From NCBI RefSeq assembly GCF_027924565.1, contig NZ_AP027041.1:620001-684000 (forward strand): a DNA stretch of 64,000 nt, read 5' to 3'. Within the stretch, counting starts at the first letter, position 1. Each line of letters starts with the position of its first letter. The notes beneath the pieces are model-generated. The model did not search any database, was not told the origin of the DNA, and worked only from the letters and a program-made list of their open reading frames with translations. This DNA comes from Lysobacter auxotrophicus (lineage in GTDB: Bacteria > Pseudomonadota > Gammaproteobacteria > Xanthomonadales > Xanthomonadaceae). Of this stretch, positions 35,654-43,769 are shown one piece after another. Position numbers and translations under genes: made by a program.

Positions 35654-35748
35654 AGCGTCGGCTACGCGATTCAAACGCAAACGGATGAGCCCGGCGGACC
35701 GTTCGGCGGAAGGGGCACGGCGGCCTTCGGGAAAGCGGCCTTCGTCGT

Positions 35749-35955
35749 TCAGGCACCCACGCCGTGCGGCTGGATGACACCCGTGGCAATGCCCACCGCC
35801 ACCAGCGCGATCAGGGCGATCGACAGCCCGATGCGGCGGGTCAGCGCGTTGACCGCGCGCTTGCTCTCGCCGCGGTCGGTGAGCATGTAGAACAGCGCCG
35901 CGCCGAGCTGGTAGACGATCAGCGCGAGGAAACCGACGACGAGCAGGGTCTTCAT
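35749..35955 (-). CDS. Small twin-helix membrane protein (DUF2909-like)
   Basis: A protein of 68 aa with two helices: MKTLLVVGFLALIVYQLGAALFYMLTD and ALTRRIGLSIALIALVAVGIATGVIQPHG, linked by RGESKRAVN. The shape and sequence match the twin transmembrane proteins often encoded near cytochrome oxidases. The start at 35955 is 1 base after the stop of the upstream gene. Function is unknown. Confidence 0.82.
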   Translation of the reverse strand: MKTLLVVGFLALIVYQLGAALFYMLTDRGESKRAVNALTRRIGLSIALIALVAVGIATGVIQPHGVGA

Positions 35956-35956
35956 G

Positions 35957-36295
35957 TCAGCTCCGGGACGGGGCCCGTGACGGGGAATTCGTACGCGCGA
36001 ACCAGCGCATGCGCGCGATGAGCGCCGCGGCCATGACGCCCAGGTACAGGCCGTAGGCCAGCGACGTGGCGAACACCTGCTTCCACATCGGCCCGTAGCC
36101 GGCATCGGCGTGCGCCATGCCCCAGTACATGCCGGCGAAGGCCGCGGCGGTGGCGGCGATCAAGGCGAGGGAATCGAAGGCCAGCCGGGCCGGCCCGCGC
36201 GGCTGGCGGGGATAGCGCCAGAACAGCACCGACAGCACCGCGAACCACGGCGCGAACAGGATCATGGCGAGGTTCAACTGGACGCCGGTGGACAC
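35957..36295 (-). CDS. Hypothetical membrane protein
   Basis: A protein of 112 aa with three predicted helices: MILFAPWFAVLSVLFWRY, SLALIAATAAAFAGMYWGMAH and VFATSLAYGLYLGVMAAALIARM. It lies directly upstream of the DUF2909-like gene, with which it forms a two-gene unit, and diverges from the MocR gene. I do not recognise the family; the position near the cco operon suggests a respiratory role. Confidence 0.75.
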   Translation of the reverse strand: MSTGVQLNLAMILFAPWFAVLSVLFWRYPRQPRGPARLAFDSLALIAATAAAFAGMYWGMAHADAGYGPMWKQVFATSLAYGLYLGVMAAALIARMRWFARTNSPSRAPSRS

Positions 36296-36340
36296 GGTGG
36301 CACTCGGGCGGATTCGGACGGTGCGCGCAGTCTAGGGTGA

Positions 36341-36391
36341 CCGTATCAGTTCCAGTAGAATCAGAAAGCCGCTCGAAAAACCGTATGAGTT
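36341..36391 (+). promoter_or_regulatory. Direct-repeat operator of the MocR regulator
   Basis: CCGTATCAGTT (36341-36351) and CCGTATGAGTT (36381-36391) are direct repeats exactly 40 bp apart. They lie just upstream of the GntR/MocR gene and within the divergent intergenic space. MocR-type regulators such as PdxR bind paired direct repeats like these. Confidence 0.75.
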
Positions 36392-36409
36392 ACGGAAGGA
36401 CGCCCGCCC

Positions 36410-37816
36410 GTGAAGCGCTACGAGGCCCTGGCCGACGATCTGGCCCGCTCGATCCAGTCCGGCGCGTTCCGCCCGGGCGAACGGCTGCCCTCCGTGCGCC
36501 AGACGACCACGGCCCGGCGCATCAGCCCCTCGACCGTCTTCCAGGCGTACTACCTGCTGGAAGCGCGCGGGCTGATCCAATCGCGCGCGCGGTCGGGCTA
36601 CTACGTCGCCGCGCGACCACCGCGCCTGCCACCGGAACCCGAATCGCCCTCGCGTCCCGACGGCGATTCGCGCCCCGTCGATGTCAGCGAGCTGGTCTTC
36701 GACGTCCTGCAATCGGCGATGCAGCGCGACCTCGTGCCGTTCGGCTCGGCGTTCCCGAGCCCGTTGCTGTTTCCGCTCCCCCGGCTCGGCCGTGCGATCG
36801 CCGCCGCCGCGCAGGACCTCGACCCGTGGAGCACGGTGGACGACCTCACGCCCGGGCAGGCCGAACTGCGCCGGCAGATCAGCCTGCGCTATCTGATCGA
36901 CGGCATCGACGTGAAACCGGAGGAAATCGTCGTCACCAACGGCGCGCTGGAAGCCCTGAACCTCGGCATCGCCGCGGTGACGCAGCCCGGCGACGCGGTG
37001 CTGGTGGAATCGCCGTGCTTCTACGCGGTGCTGCAATCGCTGGAGCGCAACGGCCTGCGCGCGATCGAAGTGCCCACGCATCCGCGCGACGGCGTGGACC
37101 TGGACGCGCTGGAGCAGGCGATCGCACGCCATGCCCCGCGCGCATGCTGGCTGATGCCGACCTTCCACAATCCGCTGGGCGCGACGATGCCCGACGACGC
37201 CAAGCGCCAGCTGGTCGCGTTGCTTGCGCGGCACGAGATCCCGCTGATGGAGGACGACGTCTACGCGGAACTGCATTACGGCGCGCGTCGTCCACTGCCG
37301 GCGAAGGCGTTCGATCGGGACGGCGGCGTGATCCACTGCTCGTCGTTCTCCAAATGCCTCGCGCCGGGGTATCGCATCGGCTGGGTCGCGGCCGGGCGCT
37401 TCCGCGACACGCTCGCGCGCAACAAGCTCACCACGACGCTCAACACGAACGTGCCGGCGCAACGGGCGATCGGGCGCTATCTGCAGGGCGGCGGCTACGA
37501 CCGCCATCTGCGCCGGCTGCGTGCGACGCTGGCCGAACAGCAGTCAACGTACATCGAGGCGGTCGCGCGGTGCTTTCCCGAGGGCACGAAAGTCACGCGC
37601 GCTACCGGCGGCTATTTCGCGTGGATCGAACTGCCGCAGGACCGCGACGCGCTGGCGCTGCATCGCCGCGCCTTGCAGGCAGGCATCAGCATCGCGCCGG
37701 GGCCGATCTTCTCGGCGAGCCGCGGCTTCCGCAGCTGCCTGCGGCTGAACTACGGACACCCGTTCGATGCGCGCACCGAACAGGCGCTGCGCACGTTGGG
37801 TTCGCTCGCCGGCTAG
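36410..37816 (+). CDS. MocR-family regulator (GntR HTH fused to PLP aminotransferase-like domain)
   Basis: A protein of 468 aa. The N-terminal winged helix (1-70: MKRYEALADDLARSIQSGAFRPGERLPSVRQ) is joined to a fold-type I aminotransferase domain (about 100-468). The PLP-binding Lys is at about residue 315 (SSFSKCLAPGYRIGW), with upstream Asp/Tyr contacts in MEDDVYAELHY. Such proteins sense PLP or an amino compound and rarely catalyse transamination. Probable targets are itself and the divergent membrane-protein pair. It converges on hemN, overlapping by 4 bases at the stops. Confidence 0.93.
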   Translation: MKRYEALADDLARSIQSGAFRPGERLPSVRQTTTARRISPSTVFQAYYLLEARGLIQSRARSGYYVAARPPRLPPEPESPSRPDGDSRPVDVSELVFDVLQSAMQRDLVPFGSAFPSPLLFPLPRLGRAIAAAAQDLDPWSTVDDLTPGQAELRRQISLRYLIDGIDVKPEEIVVTNGALEALNLGIAAVTQPGDAVLVESPCFYAVLQSLERNGLRAIEVPTHPRDGVDLDALEQAIARHAPRACWLMPTFHNPLGATMPDDAKRQLVALLARHEIPLMEDDVYAELHYGARRPLPAKAFDRDGGVIHCSSFSKCLAPGYRIGWVAAGRFRDTLARNKLTTTLNTNVPAQRAIGRYLQGGGYDRHLRRLRATLAEQQSTYIEAVARCFPEGTKVTRATGGYFAWIELPQDRDALALHRRALQAGISIAPGPIFSASRGFRSCLRLNYGHPFDARTEQALRTLGSLAG

Positions 37817-39207
37817 ACCGTGCGCGAATACCGCATCGGCGCGGCCTGCGGCTGGCGGAGATAGGCGTCGAAGCACATCGCGATCACCCGCAGCAGCAGG
37901 CGGCCTTCGCGCGTGGCGACGATGCGGTCGGGCTCCACCCACACCAGGCCGTCGTCCTGCAGCGGCTGCAAGCGCCGCAACGCGTCGGCGAAATAGTGGG
38001 TGAAATCGATGCCGTGCGCACGCTCGATCGCGCCCATCGACACCTCGCCCTGGCACATCAGCCGCTGGATCACGTCCGCGCGCAGCTCGTCGTCGGCGCT
38101 CAGCCGCAGTCCGCGCCACACTGGAAGGCGCGGCGTGTCGATCGCTTCTTCCCACGTGTGCAATTCGCGCGGATTCTGGCTGTAACTGTCGCCGATGCGG
38201 CTGATCGCGCTGACGCCGAAACCGATCAGGTCGCAATCGGCATGCGTGGTGTAGCCCATGAAATTGCGATGCAGTCCGCCGCGCGCCTGGGCGAGGGCGA
38301 GTTCGTCGTCGGGCAGCGCGAAGTGGTCCATGCCGATGTAGACGTAGCCGGCGGCGGTGAGGCGCTCGATCGCAAGCCGCAAGAGGTCGAGCTTGAGCTC
38401 GCCGGAAGGCAGGTCTTCCGCGCGGATCTGGCGCTGCGGCTTGAACAGCTCCGGGAGGTGCGCGTAGCTGTACACCGCGAGGCGGTGCGGACGCGCGGCG
38501 ATCACGGTGTCCAGCGTGCGCGCGAAACCCTCCAGCGTCTGCAACGGCAACCCGTAGATGAGGTCGACGTTGACCGAGCGCATACCGTGCTTCCGGCACG
38601 CGTCGATGATCGCGAGCGTGCCCGCGACGTCCTGCTCGCGGTTCACCGCGCGCTGCACGTCGGGGTCGAAGTCCTGCACGCCCAGGCTCGCACGGTTGAA
38701 GCCGGCATCGGCGAGTTCGGCGACATCGTCGGGCGTGAGTTCGCGCGGGTCGAGCTCGATCGAGATATCGCGCCGGTCGTCCGCACTGAAACGGAAATGG
38801 TCGCGCAGGTCCTGCACGGTCGCGCGCAACTGCGCGGGCGCGAAGAAGTTCGGCGTGCCGCCGCCGAAGTGGAGCTGCACCACTTCGCGGTCCGGATCGA
38901 ACACGCCGGCCATCATCCCGATCTCGCGCGCCAGCCGCGTGCGGTAGGGCTCGCTGCGCGTGCGATCGCGCGTGATCACGCGATTGCAGCCGCAGTAGAA
39001 GCAGGGGTTCGTGCAGAACGGCACGTGCACGTAGAGCGAGAGGCGGCTCGGGATCGGATCGCCGTTGCTAGCCTGCGCGGCGTCGCGCAGCTGTGCGATG
39101 CCGAAGTCGGAGCTGAACTGGGGCGCGGTCGGGTAGGACGTGTAGCGCGGCCCCGGCCGGTCGTAGCGGCGCAGGAGGTCGGCGGGAAAGGTCGGCGCGG
39201 TGGGCAT
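37813..39207 (-). CDS. hemN: Oxygen-independent coproporphyrinogen III oxidase HemN
   Basis: A protein of 464 aa. The radical-SAM cluster motif is C65-x3-C69-x2-C72 (FCTNPCFYCGCN, with the HemN-specific extra Cys74). The N-terminal signature is YDRPGPRYTSYPTAPQF and the SAM-binding GGGTPNF motif is present. It decarboxylates coproporphyrinogen III to protoporphyrinogen IX without oxygen, supplying haem for the cbb3 oxidase. An FNR box lies 34 bases upstream of the ATG, and no ribosome binding site is visible in between. Confidence 0.96.
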   Translation of the reverse strand: MPTAPTFPADLLRRYDRPGPRYTSYPTAPQFSSDFGIAQLRDAAQASNGDPIPSRLSLYVHVPFCTNPCFYCGCNRVITRDRTRSEPYRTRLAREIGMMAGVFDPDREVVQLHFGGGTPNFFAPAQLRATVQDLRDHFRFSADDRRDISIELDPRELTPDDVAELADAGFNRASLGVQDFDPDVQRAVNREQDVAGTLAIIDACRKHGMRSVNVDLIYGLPLQTLEGFARTLDTVIAARPHRLAVYSYAHLPELFKPQRQIRAEDLPSGELKLDLLRLAIERLTAAGYVYIGMDHFALPDDELALAQARGGLHRNFMGYTTHADCDLIGFGVSAISRIGDSYSQNPRELHTWEEAIDTPRLPVWRGLRLSADDELRADVIQRLMCQGEVSMGAIERAHGIDFTHYFADALRRLQPLQDDGLVWVEPDRIVATREGRLLLRVIAMCFDAYLRQPQAAPMRYSRTV

Positions 39208-39240
39208 GCGCGGAGCCTATCGGCGGCGATCCGCTCGGGT

Positions 39241-39254
39241 TTGACCTCGATCAA
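39241..39254 (-). promoter_or_regulatory. FNR box of hemN (TTGACCTCGATCAA)
   Basis: One mismatch from the TTGATnnnnATCAA consensus. On the minus strand its centre is 40.5 nt from the A of the hemN ATG, and a TAGGCT -10 lies 7-12 nt before the start. Class II FNR spacing (-41.5) therefore places the transcription start at the start codon. Confidence 0.8.
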
Positions 39255-39359
39255 TTCGCGGTTTCGGCTTCATGCCGAGCGCATGAACACGGCCTCGCCG
39301 CCGAGGGGCGGCCACGTCCCGTTGCGCCGGCGTTGCGAAGCGCTGCCTAGAATCCGCGG

Positions 39360-40151
39360 ATGGTCCGCTTCCGCGTCATCGTTGCCGCGTTGATCGTGCT
39401 GGCAGTTGCCGGCACCGCGAACGCGCGCACCGTGTACCGCTGCGTGCGCGACGGAACGGTCAGCCTGTCGACCGCGCCGGAGCCGGGGTCGCGTTGCACC
39501 GCGAAGCAGATCGACGACAACGCCGCGAGCGTGCCGAACCTGTTCGGCACCGGCGAAGCGGTGAGCGGCGTGCTGTACGAACGCATGCAGGATGGCAAGG
39601 CGGTCTACGGCACGCGCAAGCTGCCCGGTGCGGTGAAAGTGCTGTCGTTCACGGTTCCCGCGCCGCCCGGCGAACCGGCGCACGAAGGCATGGGACGGGT
39701 GAGCCCGCCACGGCTGGACCGCTATCCGAAGCAGTTCCGCGCCGCGTCGAAGGCGACCGGCGTCGACGAAGCCTGGCTGCGCGCCATCGCGCATGCCGAG
39801 AGCGATTACGACGCCGCGGCGGTGTCGCCGAAAGGCGCGCAGGGCGTGATGCAGTTGATGCCCGACACGAGCCGCGAATACGGCGTGGCCGATCCGTTCT
39901 CGCAGGATGAATCGATCCTGGCCGGCGCGCGCCACCTGCGCGCGCTGATGAAGCGCTATCGCAACGACATGGCGCTGGTCGCCGCTGCGTACAACGCGGG
40001 TATCGGCACGGTCACGCGTTACGGCGGCGTGCCGCCGTACGCGGAAACGCAGGCGTATGTCGCCAAGGTGCAGGCGTTGTACGGAAGTTATCGCGCTGCG
40101 CTGGACAAGCCGACGGCGAAGTCGCGCACGCGTGCGCTGTCTTCGCCGTAG
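39360..40151 (+). CDS. Lytic transglycosylase (SLT domain), exported
   Basis: A protein of 263 aa with a signal peptide (VIVAALIVLAVAGTANA). An N-terminal cysteine-containing region (YRCVRDGTVSLSTAPEPGSRC) resembles the DUF4124 family. The SLT domain covers about 120-250. The catalytic Glu147 lies in AIAHAESDYDAAAVSPKGAQGVMQLMPDT, followed by AAYNAGIGTVTRYGGVPPYAETQAYV. It cleaves the MurNAc-GlcNAc bond of peptidoglycan. It converges with the next gene. Confidence 0.92.
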   Translation: MVRFRVIVAALIVLAVAGTANARTVYRCVRDGTVSLSTAPEPGSRCTAKQIDDNAASVPNLFGTGEAVSGVLYERMQDGKAVYGTRKLPGAVKVLSFTVPAPPGEPAHEGMGRVSPPRLDRYPKQFRAASKATGVDEAWLRAIAHAESDYDAAAVSPKGAQGVMQLMPDTSREYGVADPFSQDESILAGARHLRALMKRYRNDMALVAAAYNAGIGTVTRYGGVPPYAETQAYVAKVQALYGSYRAALDKPTAKSRTRALSSP

Positions 40152-40154
40152 CCG

Positions 40155-40652
40155 TCACGCCATCGCCTTGCTCGATTCGTACGGCAGGTGCGTGCCGCCC
40201 GCGGTGGTGATGATGCTTTCGGTGCGATCGAGGAAATCCTTGTCGCCGTCGAGCACCACGAGGATGCGGCCGGCCTGGATTTCCTCGTCGAACTTGCGGC
40301 GGATCGGATCGGGCAGCGACGAACCGACGAGCGCCGATGCCCACGAACCCACCAGCGCGCCGGCGACCGCGGCAGCGGCCGCGCCCGCGAGCGTGAGGCC
40401 GATCGGCGTGATGACGATCGCCGCGAGGCCCGCGAGCAACCCGGCCGCGCCACCGTACCCGGCGCCGCGCAGCGCGGCGGGAATCAGGTCGGTGTCGGCT
40501 TCCTTGTACTCGTTCGGGATCGCTTCCAGTTCGATGTCCGAACGCGCGACCAGCAGGATGTCGTCGTCGTGCACGCCGGCGCCGCGCGCGGCGTTCATCA
40601 CGGCCTGCGCGGTAGCGAGATCGGGCGTGCTGAATACATGGCGGACCTTCAT
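40155..40652 (-). CDS. Membrane protein with glycine-zipper segment
   Basis: A protein of 165 aa from the ATG at 40652. The N-terminal alpha/beta part (MKVRHVFSTPDLATAQAVMNAARGAGVHDDDILLVARSDIE) resembles small sensory or general-stress domains. A Gly/Ala-rich double helix (about 75-110) is followed by a second alpha/beta element (AGRILVVLDGDKDFLDRTESII). Function is unknown. A long open extension upstream has no ribosome binding site. Confidence 0.78.
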   Translation of the reverse strand: MKVRHVFSTPDLATAQAVMNAARGAGVHDDDILLVARSDIELEAIPNEYKEADTDLIPAALRGAGYGGAAGLLAGLAAIVITPIGLTLAGAAAAAVAGALVGSWASALVGSSLPDPIRRKFDEEIQAGRILVVLDGDKDFLDRTESIITTAGGTHLPYESSKAMA

Positions 40653-40759
40653 TTCTGCCTCCGTCGTCCGTGGCGCCGGCATGCGGCGTCGATGCCCGAA
40701 GCTTTGCCGCGGCGCGGTTACTGGGACGTGATGAACGGGGCGCTCGCGCGTGCGGTGTT

Positions 40760-40775
40760 AAGGTGCGCGCACCTT
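40760..40775. promoter_or_regulatory. 16-bp perfect palindrome AAGGTGCGCGCACCTT
   Basis: Lies 20 bases before the lipoprotein start, in the promoter or leader. It could be an operator or an mRNA hairpin. No matching copy was noticed elsewhere in the window. Confidence 0.5.
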
Positions 40776-40794
40776 TCGAAACGGGGTGCCGAAC

Positions 40795-41322
40795 ATGCCG
40801 GGTTCCATGCGTTCCGCGCTGCTTCCTTCCTTGCTTGCCTGCGTCGTCGCCACGTGTGCGTTGACCGCTTGCGAGCGCGCGCCTTCCGCGTCTGAAGCTG
40901 CGCAGCCGCCCGCAGCGGACACACCGCAGGTCACCGCCGATACCTCGCAGCAGCCGGCACGCACCACCGACCAGCCAGCCGCGAACGAGGCCGCATCGCC
41001 CGCCGCGCCCGACGTCACGCCGGCGGCGTTCGTCGACAAGGTGTGGCGCGTGAAATCCTCCAGCACCGTCGAGCCGGACACCGTGTATGCCTTCCTGTCC
41101 GATGGCACGCTGGTGATCGATTCGCCGAACGGCACGCCGATGCACGGCCAGTGGCGATTCGAGGGCGGCAAGCTGACGATGGTCGAGGAAGGCCAGTCGT
41201 ATCCCACTGACATCCTGCGCCTGGACGCCAGCGAACTGCATCTGCGCAGCCACAACCCGGGCACACCGGTCGACATCGTGCTGACGCTCGCGCCGGACGC
41301 GCCGCTGCCCAAGGCCAAGTGA
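40795..41322 (+). CDS. Lipoprotein, hypothetical
   Basis: A protein of 175 aa. The lipobox is LTAC (about residue 25). A Pro/Ala/Thr/Gln-rich spacer (about 30-75) precedes a compact domain beginning FVDKVWRVKSSSTVEPDTVYAFLSDGTLVIDSPNGTP. This is the pattern of small META- or lipocalin-like domains that sit under the outer membrane. The next gene overlaps or abuts its stop (TGACG). Function is unknown. Confidence 0.82.
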   Translation: MPGSMRSALLPSLLACVVATCALTACERAPSASEAAQPPAADTPQVTADTSQQPARTTDQPAANEAASPAAPDVTPAAFVDKVWRVKSSSTVEPDTVYAFLSDGTLVIDSPNGTPMHGQWRFEGGKLTMVEEGQSYPTDILRLDASELHLRSHNPGTPVDIVLTLAPDAPLPKAK

Positions 41323-41324
41323 CG

Positions 41325-41513
41325 ATGCTTCCCGCGATCGACGTGCAGTGTCCATATTGCGGCGAACCGCTGACGCTGTTCGTCGACGATTCCGCGGGTG
41401 CGCAGGCGTATGTCGAGGACTGCCACGTGTGTTGCCGCCCGATGGTCGTGCGCGTTCGCATCGACGAGGACGGCGAGCTCGACGTCGATGTCGCGCGCGA
41501 GGACGAAGGTTGA
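41325..41513 (+). CDS. CPXCG-motif cysteine-rich protein
   Basis: A protein of 62 aa from the ATG at 41325 (a GTG at 41319 would add two residues). It contains CPYCGEPLTLFVDDS and DCHVCCRPMVVRVRID, so two CxxC-like knuckles form one zinc ribbon. This family is widespread in proteobacteria with no assigned function. It directly follows the lipoprotein gene. Confidence 0.9.
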   Translation: MLPAIDVQCPYCGEPLTLFVDDSAGAQAYVEDCHVCCRPMVVRVRIDEDGELDVDVAREDEG

Positions 41514-41814
41514 AGGACGCGAGGAACGCGCTCGCCACGAGTGCGTTGACGCGTGTCGGCGTGAAGGTTGTGTTCCGTTCAGCGGATCAGCGCGGACCGC
41601 GGCATCGATAACCTTGCCGCAGGTCACATTGCCGCGTGTCGCGCGTCACCGATGAACCCGCTTCCTAGCGGTCGCGCATGCAGTCGGGGTTAAAGGAACG
41701 TTGCTTTAACGCCCGGCGAACCGGATGCGTTCATGCGGCGACGGGCAAGGTCGAATCGTGCGGCACGCCTTGGGCAAGCACGCGCAGAACTTCCTTCCTT
41801 CCAGGAGACATCGC
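41514..41814. other. Gene-free stretch upstream of the EF-hand gene
   Basis: No supported gene. It holds a dyad TTAAAG...CTTTAA (41690-41709) and a CAGGAGACA ribosome binding site before the ATG at 41815, so the promoter for the EF-hand gene is likely in the second half. Confidence 0.45.
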
Positions 41815-42195
41815 ATGAACCTCAAGACCAACCGCAAGCCGCTGATCGCCGCCGCCCTCGTCGCGATGCTGTCCTCGCCGCTGGCGTTCGCGCAGTCGAC
41901 CGCGCCGCAGACGTCGCAGGATCCGGCGGCCGCATCGACCACCGACCAGGCGGGTGCATCGGGCGCCAGCGCGACGCAGGGCACGGCCAACACGTCGGGC
42001 AAGAAGAGCTGGTCGGATGTCGACACCGACAAGAACGGTTCGCTGAGCAAGTCTGAAGCCTCGAGCGTTCCGGCCCTCGGCCAGGTGTTCGACCAGGCCG
42101 ACGCGGACGCCGACGGCTCGCTGACCGCCGACGAGTACAAGGCCTACGTCGCCAAGGCGCAGGGCGGCGCGTCGAACAGCGGCGGCGGCAAGTAA
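41815..42195 (+). CDS. Exported EF-hand calcium-binding protein
   Basis: A protein of 126 aa with a signal peptide (PLIAAALVAMLSSPLAFAQ). A Ser/Thr/Ala-rich spacer precedes two canonical 12-residue EF-hand loops: DTDKNGSLSKSE and DADADGSLTADE. The tail is Gly/Ser-rich. It probably binds Ca2+ in the periplasm or outside; a precise role is unknown. It is followed by three terminator-like repeats. Confidence 0.9.
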   Translation: MNLKTNRKPLIAAALVAMLSSPLAFAQSTAPQTSQDPAAASTTDQAGASGASATQGTANTSGKKSWSDVDTDKNGSLSKSEASSVPALGQVFDQADADADGSLTADEYKAYVAKAQGGASNSGGGK

Positions 42196-42251
42196 GCGCG
42201 TAACGCGCCGCATCAGGCAACCGTCCAACTTGCGCATTTTTGGACTCCGGC

Positions 42252-42352
42252 AAGGGCGGCCTCGGCTGCCCTTGTTCTTATGAAGCGCGGCGTGGCTTCG
42301 GCCGCTGTTGTTCGTATCGAGCGCGGCGCGGCTTTGGCCGCCCTTGTTCTTT
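42252..42352 (+). repeat. Three tandem terminator-like hairpins
   Basis: Units at 42252-42280, 42284-42316 and 42320-42352 each have a GC stem (e.g. AGGGCGGC/GCTGCCCT, GCGGC/GGCCGC) followed by TTGTTCTT-like runs. Units 2 and 3 are close copies with a 36-bp period. They probably end the EF-hand mRNA and arose by local duplication. Confidence 0.65.
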
Positions 42353-42381
42353 GTGCTGCGCCCGCGAACTAAACTAGCCGC

Positions 42382-43101
42382 ATGACCGCCATCCAGCTGA
42401 TCGGCTTCGACGCCGACGACACCCTCTGGCGCAGCCAGGATTACTTCGACGAAGCCCAACTCGAGTTCGAGCGCATCGTCGGCGCGTACGTCGACCTGCG
42501 CGACGCGCGCGTGGCCGAGCGCCTGTACGAAGTCGAGAAGCGCAACATCGCGCTGTTCGGCTACGGCGTGAAGGGCATGGTGCTGTCGATGATCGAAGCG
42601 GCGGTGGAGATCACCACGCAGCGCATCGACGCACGCGACGTGCACCGCATCGTCGAGCTCGGCAAGTCGCTGCTGCGCCATCCGGTCGAACTGCTGCCGG
42701 GCGTGCGCGAAGCGGTGGAAGCGATCGCCGCGGAGTTCGACGTCGTGCTGATCACCAAGGGCGACCTGTTCCATCAGGAAGCGAAGGTGCGTCAGTGCGG
42801 CTTCGCCGACCTGTTCCGCCGCATCGAGATCGTCAGCGAGAAGGACACGGCGACGTACGCGCGCCTGCTGGAGGAATTCGCGCTGCCGGCGGAGCGTTTC
42901 GTCATGGTCGGCAACTCGCTGCGTTCGGACATCGCGCCGGTGCTGGACCTGGGCGGATGGGGCATCCACGTGCCGTACCACACGACCTGGGGCCACGAGA
43001 ACGAGGCCGACGTGGCCGACGACGCACCGCGCCTGCGCCGTATCGCCAGCGCGCACGAATTGCCCGACGCCGTGCGCGAACTGGCGGCCCGCGCGGCCTG
43101 A
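42382..43101 (+). CDS. HAD-family phosphatase
   Basis: A protein of 239 aa. HAD motif I is IGFDADDTLWRS (nucleophile Asp and acid Asp), motif II/III is LITKGD with the Lys near EKD, and motif IV is MVGNSLRSDIAPVLDLGGWG. A helical cap covers about 20-100. Members hydrolyse small phosphomonoesters such as nucleotides or phosphoglycolate. The substrate is unknown. It is monocistronic after the terminator repeats. Confidence 0.92.
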   Translation: MTAIQLIGFDADDTLWRSQDYFDEAQLEFERIVGAYVDLRDARVAERLYEVEKRNIALFGYGVKGMVLSMIEAAVEITTQRIDARDVHRIVELGKSLLRHPVELLPGVREAVEAIAAEFDVVLITKGDLFHQEAKVRQCGFADLFRRIEIVSEKDTATYARLLEEFALPAERFVMVGNSLRSDIAPVLDLGGWGIHVPYHTTWGHENEADVADDAPRLRRIASAHELPDAVRELAARAA

Positions 43102-43224
43102 ACACGTTCCCCAACGGCTGCTGAGCGTCCCCGTCCCGCCCCGGTCGGATTAAAAATGCGTTCACCGCGGTAGTCGCATCTTGGCCACAAGGCTCGCAGG
43201 GTGCGGGCAACCAGGAGCGCATAT

Positions 43225-43704
43225 ATGTCCACCGTCCTGACCCGTTGGGTCGCCCCCGTGGTGCTGGCCGCTGGTCTGGGTGTGGTCGCGGCGGCGGCGC
43301 CCGCACCGGCACGCGCTGACGATTTGAGCCGCGTCCTCGTCGACGTCGCCGACGTGATCTACCACGGCGGCAGCCCGTACTACCGTTACGACCGCGGTTA
43401 TCGCGATCGCCTCGTCGTGGTGCACGACTACCGCGGCCGCCCGACCTACTACCGCAACGTCTACCGCAACACCTATCGCGCCGGCCCGCCGTACGGCAAC
43501 GCCTACGGTTACTGGAATAACGCGCCGCGCGGCAAGTGCAACAAACACGGCAAGTGCACGACGCACTACTACGATGGGCGCTACGACCATCGCTACGATC
43601 GCCGATACGACCGGGCCTATTACCAGGACCGCCGCTGGGACGATCGTCATGATCGCCGCGATCGCCACGACGGCCGATACGACCGGCGCTGGCGTGGTGA
43701 TTGA
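43225..43704 (+). CDS. Exported Tyr/Arg/Asp-rich repetitive protein
   Basis: A protein of 159 aa from the ATG at 43225, with AGGAGCGCATAT before it. The signal peptide is VVLAAGLGVVAAAAPAPARA. The mature part is rich in Tyr, Arg, Asp and His. The last 45 residues are an irregular YDRRYDR-like repeat. I do not recognise it. Such basic aromatic tails could bind polyanions, metals or the envelope. The next exported gene starts 65 bases downstream, so the two may be an operon. Confidence 0.78.
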   Translation: MSTVLTRWVAPVVLAAGLGVVAAAAPAPARADDLSRVLVDVADVIYHGGSPYYRYDRGYRDRLVVVHDYRGRPTYYRNVYRNTYRAGPPYGNAYGYWNNAPRGKCNKHGKCTTHYYDGRYDHRYDRRYDRAYYQDRRWDDRHDRRDRHDGRYDRRWRGD

Positions 43705-43769
43705 TCATGGCGCCGGGCCGTAACGGGATGCCCGACAGGTATCCCTTCGAAGACGAGAGGAGCTGGGAC

